From Bariatricus massiliensis (lineage in GTDB: Bacteria; Bacillota; Clostridia; Lachnospirales; Lachnospiraceae), in assembly GCF_900086725.1 (NCBI RefSeq), contig NZ_LT574836.1:514034-578033 (forward strand): a stretch of DNA of 64,000 bases. Direction: 5' to 3'. Made by a program: the position numbers and the translations under genes. A model generated the notes under the pieces. That model searched no databases and was not told the DNA's origin. It saw nothing but the letters and a program-made list of their open reading frames with translations. Below, one piece after another: positions 1 through 9,245 of the stretch. The first letter of the stretch is position 1. Every line of letters starts with the position of its first letter.

Positions 1-3000
1 AAGATGCCACAGGGTATATCAAGCTCTCCAAGACATGGACGGACAGAGGGAATATCTATGATACCCGCCCGGCGGTTCCGGATACAAAGGATACATGGAA
101 GACAGATTACGTGCTGTACAGAAAGGCGGGAACAGGCGCTTGGGAGCAGGTCAAGACGTCTGACGAGAACTATATCATTCTCCGAATCGAAGGAAAGTAT
201 GGAGAAGATGCAAAAGAACGGCAGTATGGGCCGTTCCAGAAAGTAGACGCAGAAGGCAATACATACAGCTATGCGGCGATAGAAGTCCCGGTGGCAGGCT
301 ATGGAAAGACAGAGACGATTGTTCCGGAAACGGACAGTCTGCCGAATATTGAAGAGGCTGTTACTGCGGGGAAAATAGAGATTCATACCGGAGAAGAGGT
401 GACCTCCGATGCTAAAATCTCTACAACGACGACCGAAAATACCTTGGAACCCACAGTCGACATAACGGCTGTCAAAGAATGGCTGAAGGCGGACGGAACG
501 CCCTACACCGCACTGGATGGCAAAGAAGTCACTGTGGAGTTGAAAAAGAAAACCGCAGAAGGTACGGAGTCCTTCCTGCATCCGCTGACGGTAACACTGG
601 ATGGTACGCCTGATGAAGCGACGGAAGGAAACCGTGAGACAGAGGCATGGACGGCCTTATTTGAAGGCGCGCCTCAATACAGGTATGCGGAGGACGGAAG
701 CGAATCAGAGATTATATACACGGTAGAGGAAGTGACGGTAAGCGGAGAAGAAACGAAGCCTTCCGTAACCGAGGGATTCTGGAATACGGTGGGTGAGACG
801 ACAAGCGGGCCTGCGGTGACAGTTACGAACAGGCAGACGGAATTCGCTTTAGATAAAATCGATGCCGGCGGAGACAGCATTGACAGAGCAGTAACCCTTG
901 GTATTTACAAGAATACCGTCACTCCCACCAACAAGGTGGCAGAGTGGAACCGCTCTGTAAACGACGGCACTGTAACAGAGTGTGTCGATAAGGTGAATGA
1001 ATCATCCGTGGAAACTGTTGCAGAACGCCCCGGTCAGGCTAAAATTACCGGATTGGCGCAGGGAAGCTATATCCTGCATGAAGAGGCGGCACCGGCCGGT
1101 TACGAGATGGCGTCAGACATAGCTTTCACGCTGGGAAAAGACGGAAAGCTCACTGGGAATACAGGGATAAGCGATGACGGCCTGACTCTGGCCATGACCG
1201 ATACCGCCATCTCCTTGAAGCTCAGAAAGCTAAATCAGGATGACACAGAGATTGACCAAGAAAAGCTGGGGTATGCAGAATTCGAAATCAAGGGAACGTT
1301 TGCAGACGGAAGCACGGAAAAGCAGGGAATCACGTCAGAGGGCCTGAATTCCTTGGACGGACTTTGGATTGCGGGAGAAACCTATACGTTCGCAGAGACC
1401 AAAGCACCGGCAGGGTATATACGGTCCGCTCAATCTGTGGAGCTTATATTTGATAAAGACGGTTCGCTCAAAAGCGTGTCAGGCGACGCAGGCGCAATCG
1501 ACCAAGACGAGAAAGAAACGCTCCTCTTTAAAAATGAGCCGATTTCTATTTCGGTCAAGAAGACAGACATGAAAGATGTGCCTTTATCAGGCGCTGCATT
1601 TGCATTGACCGATTTGGGAGTCGACGGTAACGGCGAGGGAGCTGCCTTTACAGACGCAAAAGAAGTGACTACCAAAGCGGACGGCACCATAGCGCTGGAG
1701 GAAGCGGGCAGCTCTATGGTAATGTACGGACATTACTATGGGCTTGAAGAGACGAAAGCCCCTGACGGATATATTCTACCGGACAGCCACCCTGCGGTTA
1801 TTTTTAAAGTGCTGGATTCCGGCAAGGTGCAGCTTGAGGAGACGGACACAATCGTAGGAAATAATCAATCAGAGATTATGGTTAAAAATATGCCGATTGG
1901 GATGACGCTTAACAAAACAGACGGCACCAGCAAGGAGCCGATTGACGGCGCTGAGTTTGTGATTACCAGAGACGACGGTCAGAGTAAAGCGGTGACGGTC
2001 TTGGATGAGGGGACTGTACGGATAGATAACACAAGTACGGACCGTTTTCTCGTGCAGGGACATAAATATACAGTGACAGAACAAAAAGCGCCGGAGGGCT
2101 ATGAACTGCCGACAGATGCGGCTGCAGAATTTGTTGTGAACGAAAACGGAACCATCCAGTTGGACGGACAAGAGCTGGAGGAGCTTACGATTGAAAATGT
2201 CCGGAAATCAGGCAGCATTGCGATACGAAAGATTGACGGCGAGGAAGGCAATCCGCTGTCCGGGGCAGAATTTGCTTTGTATAAGAAAGCGGATATGAGT
2301 ACGTCTGTCAAGGAGGCCGTCACTGACACAGAAGGAAAAGCGGTTCTGGGAGAACTGGAGTGGGATTCCTATGTGCTGAAAGAGACAAAAGCGCCGGAAG
2401 GTTATATTCTGGACAGCATACTCAGCACAGAGGGCATAGAATGTACGATTAAGTCCGACAGCCTGACCCCGGTCATTACATCGGCAGGCGCAGGGGAAGG
2501 TATAATAGAGAATATTAAGAATCGTTTTACCTTGACAAAGACGGATGAAGACGGAAATATGTTGGATGGCGCTGTGTTCACCTTGAAGGATATCACAAGT
2601 GACAAAGACATCAGTGAAAGCCTAAAGGATATGAAGAATACCATGACCTTGAGCGGTATTTTGATAGGCGGACATACCTACGAGCTTCAGGAGACGAAGG
2701 CTCCGGAGGGATACAAAAAGGCTGTGGAACCGGTGCAGTTTACCTTGGGGACGGACGGTCTTATAACCCAGGTAGGAAGCTGGACAGAGACCGGATATGC
2801 TGTGAGCGAAGACAAAAAAGGAATTACACTGACTGACGCGCCTACTGTATTTGTCTTGAAGAAGACGGCGGAAGACACAAAAGAACCGCAGGAGGGGGTA
2901 GTGTTTGAAATCACCCCAGAAAGCGGATGCAACTTTGCAGACAGCAGCACAGATTCTATTACCGCAACGACGGATGCGGATGGTCAAGTGATTGTGCGGG

Positions 3001-6000
3001 GCCAATTAGTGAACGGCATGTCCTACCATGTGGAAGAGACGCTTGCAAAAACGGGCTATACTTATGCAGAGAGCTTTATAATCACAGTGGACGATGCGGG
3101 GAATGTTAAGGCGGGTGATTCTATGATATCCGAGGACAGCCCTCATGCGGTTGTGGACAGTCCGATTGCGGTCGGGATACAAAAAGTAGATGACAGCAAA
3201 GAAGGAAGGCCGGTAAAAGGTATCCGGTTTATCCTTCAAGAAGAAGGACAACAAGCGGTGATACAGCTAATTTCCGATAAAAATGGCATGTTGCGAAGTG
3301 AGGAAGAACCTGCAACGCTGAGTCAGTATCTAAATGCAGGAAAGAACTATGTATTGACTGAAATTGTGGAAGCAGGGTCACCATATATTGAGCTTCCCGG
3401 AACTATCGGTTTCAAGGTGGAAAAGAACGGAATCATCACGCTTAGTGTGGAAGAAGCTGTAAGCAGGTTGGTGAAGCTAAGTGATGATAAAATGACATTG
3501 ACTGTCACAAATAACCGGACTGAGCTTCAGATTCAAAAAACAGATTCCGGAAATAAGGGACTGGAAGGAGCAAAGCTTGGTGTTTATACAGAGACTAATG
3601 GAGTGCCGGACAGTTTGGTCAAGATAGACGGAAAGGAATTGAGCTGGACATCTGAAGGAGAGGAATACACAATCAAAGGACTGCCTACAGGCACTTATTG
3701 GCTCAAAGAGACTGGGGCTCCCGCCGGATATATTACCGCTGACCCAATTCGCTTCCGCATCGACAGCAAAGGTATCGTCGCAATTGTGAACGGAGAGGGA
3801 GCCGTAAGCGGTAATACCATAACCATGACAGATGAGCCGGTAATCGGACATGTCAGACTTATAAAGAACAGCGCCGCAGATAAAGAGACTCCAGTAGAAG
3901 GGGCCAGATTTGACTTGTATCAGCAGAAGAAGGAGACTCCTGCAAAGGATGACATTCTGGTTGCAAAAGCGATTACTACAGAGTCAGACGGCGAATGGAC
4001 TTCCGAAGGCTCCGAGGCTGTGAGGGAGGATGATGCGTCGAAGAAGCTTGGAGACGGACTTTTGGCGGGTACTTATTATTTTAAAGAAACCTATGCGCCG
4101 GATGAATACCAGCTGGACAAAGAAACCGTGTACCCCTTTGAAATTAAGGGAGCGGGAGAAGAGGTCGTTGTGCAGCCTGATGTGACTGTGCGAAAGGCGG
4201 AAAATGTTCCTTACAGCAGGACGCTCACCATTGTCAAAAAGGATGAAGTGGACAAAAGAGTTCTTGCCGGCGCAGTATTTATCCTGATGCGGACGAAGGA
4301 CGGAGCGGGCAATCCGGTGGAGGAAGACGGAATCGAACTGACAACCGATGAGAAGGGTGAGGCGATATTCGAGCTCCATAAAAAAGGAACATATCGTTTA
4401 AAAGAAATCACAGCGCCGGAGGGATATGAACTGGCCGAAGACAAAACGGTAACTGTTACAGATGAGTCGCCGGAGCATATTTTGTTTGAGGCAGGGGAGA
4501 GCGATAATGTGATTACAGACCAGCGCAAGCCGGGAACCGTCAAATTACTTAAAAAAGACGGAGCGGACGAGACAGCGCTGTCAGGAGTACAATTTACCCT
4601 TTATAAGGAAAATACAGAGGGGAATGTTTTTGATAGGCTGTGGGATTTTATTACCGGAAATCGATATCAATCTGTGGACAGTAAAAGCTGGACAGGTGAG
4701 GCTGTTGCAGACGGAGAACTGGTAATTGATAATCTGGAATGGGGAGCGTACTATATTAAAGAGACGAAAGCTGCGGATGGATATGTGCCGTCCGACACAG
4801 AATTTCATTTTGTGATTGGAAGATACAATAGTGATATTGTACTTGAAGTAGACAAGGGAACGATAGAAAACATACAGACGGAGATCACCTTTAAAAAGGA
4901 AGGGAAATATAATGAATTTTGTTCCGATACTAGATTTGAAGGCGCGCCGGATGCAAATGCACAACAAATCCTTCAAGGAGTAGAATTCACGGCATATTCT
5001 GATATAGACTGCCAACAGGCGGAACAGACAGCTTCCAGTAATGAGAAGGGCGAAGTGACATTCAAAAAGCTCTCCATAGGAACACACTACATAAAAGAAA
5101 CCGGAGCGCTGGACGGATACAGACTGAATGAGACTGTTTACAGAGCTGTTTTAGATGAAAATGGACAGTTTACCGGCCTGACACTTACGGATGGCACAGA
5201 AGTGGAGAACAATACAATCGTAAATGATGTATATCGAACCAATATAACCTTTACGAAGGTAGACGAGAAAAATCCATCAAAAGTCATCCCGGGTTCCACA
5301 TATGGCCTCTTTAAGAAATACTCTGATATTACTACAAAGACATTGGAAACAGAAAGGCTGGTCAAAATTGCAGAGGCGGTGACCGATGCGAAGGGAGTCC
5401 TTACCTTTGAAGGTGTTCTGATGGATACGGAATATATTGTCAGAGAACTAAAGGCGGCAGACGGCAGCTATTTATCTGAAAAGCCATTGAAGCTGAGTTT
5501 TTCAGTAAATGAAGCCGGTGAAATCGCAATGGAAATAATAGATGCAGGCGATGGAACGGCAGAGATACATTCCGAAACAGGTGCTATCATTTGGAAGGAG
5601 CCGCAGGTAGAAGTCAGATTCTCAAAAACGGATGAACAGGGTAATCTTTTAGGAGAAGCCGAACTTCACATTGAGGATGAAAACGGTAATACTGTGGAGG
5701 CATGGACATCGGTGGCCGGAGAGACCTATCAATCTTATGGAGTCTTGACAAGCGGGCACAAGTATAAACTAGTCGAGACAAAAGCCCCGGCCGGATATTT
5801 GATTGCAGAGCCGGTGTACTTCGAAGTAGAATCAGAGCCAGTGGCAGCAGGTCAGGATAAAGTGATTGAAGTTACTATGGTGGATAAAGCAGTGCCAAAG
5901 CAGGTGGCGAATAATCACTCATCAGCGGCCAGAACCGGGGACACAGCAAGGAGCACAGACTATATTTTGTGGATGACCACTGCGGCGGCTATAGCAGGAT

Positions 6001-6038
6001 TGTTGTATGGGCGAAGAAGAAAAAATAGAATGAAGTAA
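1..6038 (+). CDS. Giant SpaA/Cna-B repeat surface protein, 5' end outside window
   Basis: The reading frame is open from the left edge, so the true start lies upstream and at least 2,011 residues are present. The visible part begins with Cna-B-like sequence and continues as about 15 SpaA-type domains. Each carries a variant of the E-box YxLxETxAPxGY, between about 1065 and 5810. In this family the E-box Glu helps form a Lys-Asn/Asp isopeptide bond inside the domain, giving a stiff stalk on the cell surface. The C-terminus has RTGDT (codons from 5931), a hydrophobic segment and a basic tail RRRKNRMK. This resembles a sortase signal, but it is ARTGD rather than LPxTG. No sortase gene is in the window. 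Likely an adhesin or pilus-like stalk anchored to the wall; the ligand is unknown. Confidence 0.9.
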   Translation, partial: DATGYIKLSKTWTDRGNIYDTRPAVPDTKDTWKTDYVLYRKAGTGAWEQVKTSDENYIILRIEGKYGEDAKERQYGPFQKVDAEGNTYSYAAIEVPVAGYGKTETIVPETDSLPNIEEAVTAGKIEIHTGEEVTSDAKISTTTTENTLEPTVDITAVKEWLKADGTPYTALDGKEVTVELKKKTAEGTESFLHPLTVTLDGTPDEATEGNRETEAWTALFEGAPQYRYAEDGSESEIIYTVEEVTVSGEETKPSVTEGFWNTVGETTSGPAVTVTNRQTEFALDKIDAGGDSIDRAVTLGIYKNTVTPTNKVAEWNRSVNDGTVTECVDKVNESSVETVAERPGQAKITGLAQGSYILHEEAAPAGYEMASDIAFTLGKDGKLTGNTGISDDGLTLAMTDTAISLKLRKLNQDDTEIDQEKLGYAEFEIKGTFADGSTEKQGITSEGLNSLDGLWIAGETYTFAETKAPAGYIRSAQSVELIFDKDGSLKSVSGDAGAIDQDEKETLLFKNEPISISVKKTDMKDVPLSGAAFALTDLGVDGNGEGAAFTDAKEVTTKADGTIALEEAGSSMVMYGHYYGLEETKAPDGYILPDSHPAVIFKVLDSGKVQLEETDTIVGNNQSEIMVKNMPIGMTLNKTDGTSKEPIDGAEFVITRDDGQSKAVTVLDEGTVRIDNTSTDRFLVQGHKYTVTEQKAPEGYELPTDAAAEFVVNENGTIQLDGQELEELTIENVRKSGSIAIRKIDGEEGNPLSGAEFALYKKADMSTSVKEAVTDTEGKAVLGELEWDSYVLKETKAPEGYILDSILSTEGIECTIKSDSLTPVITSAGAGEGIIENIKNRFTLTKTDEDGNMLDGAVFTLKDITSDKDISESLKDMKNTMTLSGILIGGHTYELQETKAPEGYKKAVEPVQFTLGTDGLITQVGSWTETGYAVSEDKKGITLTDAPTVFVLKKTAEDTKEPQEGVVFEITPESGCNFADSSTDSITATTDADGQVIVRGQLVNGMSYHVEETLAKTGYTYAESFIITVDDAGNVKAGDSMISEDSPHAVVDSPIAVGIQKVDDSKEGRPVKGIRFILQEEGQQAVIQLISDKNGMLRSEEEPATLSQYLNAGKNYVLTEIVEAGSPYIELPGTIGFKVEKNGIITLSVEEAVSRLVKLSDDKMTLTVTNNRTELQIQKTDSGNKGLEGAKLGVYTETNGVPDSLVKIDGKELSWTSEGEEYTIKGLPTGTYWLKETGAPAGYITADPIRFRIDSKGIVAIVNGEGAVSGNTITMTDEPVIGHVRLIKNSAADKETPVEGARFDLYQQKKETPAKDDILVAKAITTESDGEWTSEGSEAVREDDASKKLGDGLLAGTYYFKETYAPDEYQLDKETVYPFEIKGAGEEVVVQPDVTVRKAENVPYSRTLTIVKKDEVDKRVLAGAVFILMRTKDGAGNPVEEDGIELTTDEKGEAIFELHKKGTYRLKEITAPEGYELAEDKTVTVTDESPEHILFEAGESDNVITDQRKPGTVKLLKKDGADETALSGVQFTLYKENTEGNVFDRLWDFITGNRYQSVDSKSWTGEAVADGELVIDNLEWGAYYIKETKAADGYVPSDTEFHFVIGRYNSDIVLEVDKGTIENIQTEITFKKEGKYNEFCSDTRFEGAPDANAQQILQGVEFTAYSDIDCQQAEQTASSNEKGEVTFKKLSIGTHYIKETGALDGYRLNETVYRAVLDENGQFTGLTLTDGTEVENNTIVNDVYRTNITFTKVDEKNPSKVIPGSTYGLFKKYSDITTKTLETERLVKIAEAVTDAKGVLTFEGVLMDTEYIVRELKAADGSYLSEKPLKLSFSVNEAGEIAMEIIDAGDGTAEIHSETGAIIWKEPQVEVRFSKTDEQGNLLGEAELHIEDENGNTVEAWTSVAGETYQSYGVLTSGHKYKLVETKAPAGYLIAEPVYFEVESEPVAAGQDKVIEVTMVDKAVPKQVANNHSSAARTGDTARSTDYILWMTTAAAIAGLLYGRRRKNRMK

Positions 6039-6047
6039 TGCAGCACG

Positions 6048-6079
6048 TGAAAAACAGGGAAGTCATTCCCTGTTTTTCA
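6048..6079. terminator. Bidirectional terminator between surface protein and rubrerythrin
   Basis: A perfect 14-bp inverted repeat (6048-6061 and 6066-6079) with a 4-base loop. It has A runs on one arm and T runs on the other, so it can terminate both converging genes. Confidence 0.85.
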
Positions 6080-6092
6080 TTCAAATTACCTT

Positions 6093-6698
6093 CTAATTCG
6101 TGCGGCAGGTATAAGGGGCAAGGTACAGTGGAATATAGTACCCACGGTCGTACCCGCATACCGGACAAGCTTCCGGTACGGAAGTACCTCTGTAAATGTT
6201 GCCGCATTCCAGACAGAGCCAGACAGATTCAGTTTCTGAAGCGTAGAGCCGGCCTTGTTCTAAGAGCTCCGCGATATGCTGGAAGCGTTCCCCGTGTGTT
6301 TTCTCTATAGCGGCAATCATATGGAAAGTTCCGGCGATCTTGTCAAAGCCCTCCTCCCTTGCCTTATCTTCAAAATTTTTGTACACATCATCGTGTTCCT
6401 CAAATTCGTTGTGCTCTGCAAAACGAAGCAAATCAGAGACTTTTTCCGAGATATCCACAGGATACCCTCCGTCGATGTGAATCGTTTCTCCGGCACATTC
6501 TTTTAGATGGTTATAAAAGATGGAAGCATGCTCTTTTTCCTGAGATGCAGTAAACAAAAAGATTTCAGAGACTGCGTAGAGTCCTTGCTTTTTGGCCTGC
6601 TCCGCAGCCATAGTATAGCGGTTCCGGGCCTGACTTTCTCCGGCAAATGCACGCATAAGATTTTCTTTCGTGACACTGTGTTTAAAATCAACTGACAT
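6093..6698 (-). CDS. Rubrerythrin (non-haem di-iron peroxide reductase)
   Basis: A 201-residue protein with the rubrerythrin layout: an N-terminal ferritin-like di-iron four-helix domain and a C-terminal rubredoxin-like domain. Visible motifs are AFAGESQARNRY (Glu21) and EKEH (54-57) in the helical domain, and a CLECG...CPVCG pair that would bind one iron. Such cytosolic enzymes reduce hydrogen peroxide in anaerobes using NAD(P)H-derived electrons. The start at 6698 (MSVDF) is preceded by GGAAAGGAAG; an in-frame upstream codon at 6731 lacks a comparable site. It is a single gene, converging on the surface-protein gene across a shared terminator. Confidence 0.93.
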   Translation of the reverse strand: MSVDFKHSVTKENLMRAFAGESQARNRYTMAAEQAKKQGLYAVSEIFLFTASQEKEHASIFYNHLKECAGETIHIDGGYPVDISEKVSDLLRFAEHNEFEEHDDVYKNFEDKAREEGFDKIAGTFHMIAAIEKTHGERFQHIAELLEQGRLYASETESVWLCLECGNIYRGTSVPEACPVCGYDRGYYIPLYLAPYTCRTN

Positions 6699-6778
6699 AA
6701 CAACTCTTCCTTTCCTGTTTTTATATATCATTGCCGAAAAATAGCATAAAAATACCGACGGATTTAAACTTAATATGC

Positions 6779-6807
6779 TTGACCAACCAAGGAAAAGTAG
6801 GTATCCT
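6779..6807 (+). promoter_or_regulatory. Probable promoter of dihydrouridine synthase gene
   Basis: TTGACC (6779-6784), a 17-base spacer, then TATCCT (6802-6807), about 18 bases before the start codon. This is close to the vegetative consensus; strength is inferred only from that match. Confidence 0.5.
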
Positions 6808-6825
6808 TAGTATTAGGAGGTATAT

Positions 6826-7767
6826 ATGAAATATTATTTAGCACCAATGGAAGGCATTACGGGCTATATATATCGTAATGTGTACCATACGTTTTTCAGG
6901 GCGGCCGATAAATATTTCACTCCATTTATTGCACCGAACCAGAAAGGAAAATTTAGTACTCGCGAAGAAAATGATATTCTGCCCAGTCATAACGAGGGGA
7001 TGTATGTTGTCCCTCAGATTCTCACCAACCATGCGGACGATTTTGTGAGGACGGCTCAAAAGCTCAGTGAGTACGGCTATCAGGAGATAAATCTGAACCT
7101 TGGCTGCCCGTCACGTACAGTAGTGGCCAAGTACAGAGGTTCAGGATTTTTAGCAAAGCCGGATGATCTGGATCGTTTTTTGGAGGAGATTTTCCGCCGG
7201 CTTGATTTGAAGATTTCTATTAAAACCAGAATCGGCAAATTCGCCGAGGAAGAGTTCAGAGACCTTCTTTGCATTTATAACAGGTATCCGCTGGAGGAGT
7301 TGATTATTCATCCGAGATGTCAGAAGGAGTTCTATTCGAATACGCCGCATTGGGAGGTATTTGAGTATGCTGTTTCTGAGAGCAAGAATCCGCTTTGCTA
7401 TAATGGAGACATTTTTACGGTGGAAGATTTTGAAAGATGGCGTCAGAGATTCCCGGACACGGATACGGTAATGCTGGGAAGAGGAGTCTTGAGAAATCCG
7501 GGCCTGATTGAGATGCTGGAAGGAGAGCGGACGCCGGAAAAGGCGCGGCTGAAGCAGTTTCATGACAGGTTATTCAAGGCGTATCAGCAGGCGATACCCG
7601 GCGAGCGCAATGTGCTTTTTAAGATGAAAGAATTGTGGGTGTACTTGGGACAGACGTTTCCCGGCAGTGAAAAGTGCATGAAGAAGATTAAAAAAGCACA
7701 AAGCTTTTATGCCTATGCGGAAGCGGTTGAGACGTTGTTCGAACAGCAGGAGGCTTGTGGAGAGTAG
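6826..7767 (+). CDS. tRNA-dihydrouridine synthase family protein
   Basis: This 313-residue enzyme should reduce specific uridines of tRNA to dihydrouridine using FMN and NADPH. The N-terminus LAPMEGIT is the usual flavin-barrel start. NLGCPS places the catalytic Cys at residue 94, and GRGVLRNPGL near residue 230 is the C-terminal phosphate-binding region of the barrel. The ribosome site AGGAGG lies just upstream. It is somewhat divergent from DusB, so which tRNA position it modifies cannot be told. The YhhN-like gene follows closely and is probably co-transcribed. Confidence 0.9.
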   Translation: MKYYLAPMEGITGYIYRNVYHTFFRAADKYFTPFIAPNQKGKFSTREENDILPSHNEGMYVVPQILTNHADDFVRTAQKLSEYGYQEINLNLGCPSRTVVAKYRGSGFLAKPDDLDRFLEEIFRRLDLKISIKTRIGKFAEEEFRDLLCIYNRYPLEELIIHPRCQKEFYSNTPHWEVFEYAVSESKNPLCYNGDIFTVEDFERWRQRFPDTDTVMLGRGVLRNPGLIEMLEGERTPEKARLKQFHDRLFKAYQQAIPGERNVLFKMKELWVYLGQTFPGSEKCMKKIKKAQSFYAYAEAVETLFEQQEACGE

Positions 7768-7778
7768 AAGGAAAAAAT

Positions 7779-8414
7779 ATGGGTGGACACATCATAGGCT
7801 ATTGTGCCGCCGCACTTTGTATGGCGGTGTCCGGCACTATTTACGGGAGATGGAAAGGGAAAAAAGGCAACAAAGAACTGGTATTTAAGGCTTTGGCTAC
7901 GAGTATGGCCGTAATACTGGCTCTGGAGGCAGCTTGGAACACGGACAGCCCGCATAGATGGCTGATTACTGCGGGACTTGTTTTGTGCATGGCGGCGGAC
8001 GTACTTTTGGAACTGAAGTTTCTGTGTGGAGTCGTGGCCTTTGGCTGTGCACATATCTGCTTTCTTTGGGCGCTGCTCTGCTCATCTGAAATACGTCTGT
8101 ACACGGTGGCGATGACGGCAGCTATGTATCTTATTTTTTTGGCGGCATTTGCAAAGTGCCTGCCCCAGCTGGGGGCGTTGAAAGTTCCGGCAGTAATCTA
8201 TCCGGCATTGCTGTGTGGAATGGCGGCGCTTGCCGTCACATATGGCATCCAGAACCAGAGTTTCCATGCGGTTACGATGGCAGCAGGAGGAATCTGTTTT
8301 GTGGTTTCAGATTTCATTCTGGCCCGTCGATATCTGATGGAAAAAAAAGAGCGCTGGTATGGAATAGCGGTATTGGTTTTCTATTATTCGGCGGTGTATT
8401 TGATTGCCCTTTAG
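7779..8414 (+). CDS. YhhN-like integral membrane protein
   Basis: A 211-residue, very hydrophobic protein with about eight membrane segments. The spacing of the short motifs (MAADVLLEL near residue 70, a central FGCAHICF, and a late VVSDFILA) matches the YhhN family (TMEM86-like). Some members hydrolyse lysoplasmalogens. Whether this protein has that activity is not shown by the sequence. The start at 7779 follows GAAGGAAAAA; the open frame reaches a TTG at 7755 that overlaps the previous gene and has no better ribosome site. Confidence 0.7.
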   Translation: MGGHIIGYCAAALCMAVSGTIYGRWKGKKGNKELVFKALATSMAVILALEAAWNTDSPHRWLITAGLVLCMAADVLLELKFLCGVVAFGCAHICFLWALLCSSEIRLYTVAMTAAMYLIFLAAFAKCLPQLGALKVPAVIYPALLCGMAALAVTYGIQNQSFHAVTMAAGGICFVVSDFILARRYLMEKKERWYGIAVLVFYYSAVYLIAL

Positions 8415-8488
8415 GTCCGGCAGTCAAAACGCACAGTAAATGTGCACAAATAGACAGACAATGGTAGTATGAAAAATGTACGAAAATG

Positions 8489-8530
8489 AAGGAAGAGGGA
8501 AAAAGCGTTAGCGGACCTCTTCCTTTTTTT
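8489..8530 (+). terminator. Rho-independent terminator after YhhN-like gene
   Basis: The 10-bp arms AAGGAAGAGG (8489-8498) and CCTCTTCCTT (8516-8525) are followed by a run of T residues. It separates the YhhN-like gene from the CarD-like gene. Confidence 0.8.
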
Positions 8531-8593
8531 GGTACAATATATTATAGATGGAAGCGGCAGACGGATTGGAACAAAGGGAAAGGAAGCGTGATT

Positions 8594-9109
8594 ATGTTCG
8601 GTAAGGGAGAACTGGTTGTATATGGTAGAAATGGTATTTGTGAGATTGTGGATATTACTACAATGGAAATAGAAGGAGTACCTAAAGATAAACTGTATTA
8701 TGTTCTGGTTCCCATGAAAGAAAAGGGGAGACGAATTTTCACTCCCGTGGAAAACAAGAAGATTATAATACGCAGGATACTGACGTGTGAGCAGGCGCTT
8801 GCGTTGATCGATGAGATTCCTGCAATAGAAGAATTGTGGATTTGCAATGACAAGTTAAGAGAAGCCACTTATAAAGAATGTATGGACAGCTGTGACTGCC
8901 GGGAATGGATTAAAATCATTAAGACAATGTATCTGAGAAATAAGGAAAGGGCTTCACAAGGGAAAAAAATTACTGTCACAGATGAAAAATATCTGCACTT
9001 TGCGGAGAACAGTCTATATTCTGAGCTTTCTCTGGCATTGCATATGAAAGAGGCAGAGATGGAAGATTACATTACAAAAAGAATAGATGAACTGCGGAGT
9101 CTTAATTGA
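8594..9109 (+). CDS. CarD-family transcriptional regulator
   Basis: A 171-residue protein whose N-terminal 60 residues (from FGKGELVVYGRNG) match the RNA-polymerase-interacting domain of the CarD/TRCF family. A helical C-terminal domain follows, as in CarD proteins that bind RNA polymerase beta and alter open-complex stability. The start at 8594 is chosen because the family domain begins there and GGAAG precedes it; the in-frame ATG at 8486 would add 36 residues unlike the family and overlaps the upstream terminator. It is flanked by terminators, so it is monocistronic. Confidence 0.85.
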   Translation: MFGKGELVVYGRNGICEIVDITTMEIEGVPKDKLYYVLVPMKEKGRRIFTPVENKKIIIRRILTCEQALALIDEIPAIEELWICNDKLREATYKECMDSCDCREWIKIIKTMYLRNKERASQGKKITVTDEKYLHFAENSLYSELSLALHMKEAEMEDYITKRIDELRSLN

Positions 9110-9118
9110 GAACCGCGT

Positions 9119-9150
9119 TAATAAGAGTCCGGCCCGCCGGGCTCTTATTA
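9119..9150. terminator. Terminator after CarD-like gene
   Basis: Inverted repeat 9119-9133 / 9136-9150 with one G-T pair and GC-rich centre, starting ten bases after the stop codon. Confidence 0.75.
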
Positions 9151-9245
9151 AATTCATACATAAAATCGGCTTTTCCTGTGTAACTAACTATGCTATACTT
9201 GAGTAGAAAATGATTTGTAGTGGATGAAAAAAGGATAGGGATTAT

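Noticed and set aside
1065..5810. Repeats suggestive of a CRISPR array
   Set aside because: The repeats are in-frame codons of the SpaA-type E-boxes, are not identical, and are spaced by about 300 bases.
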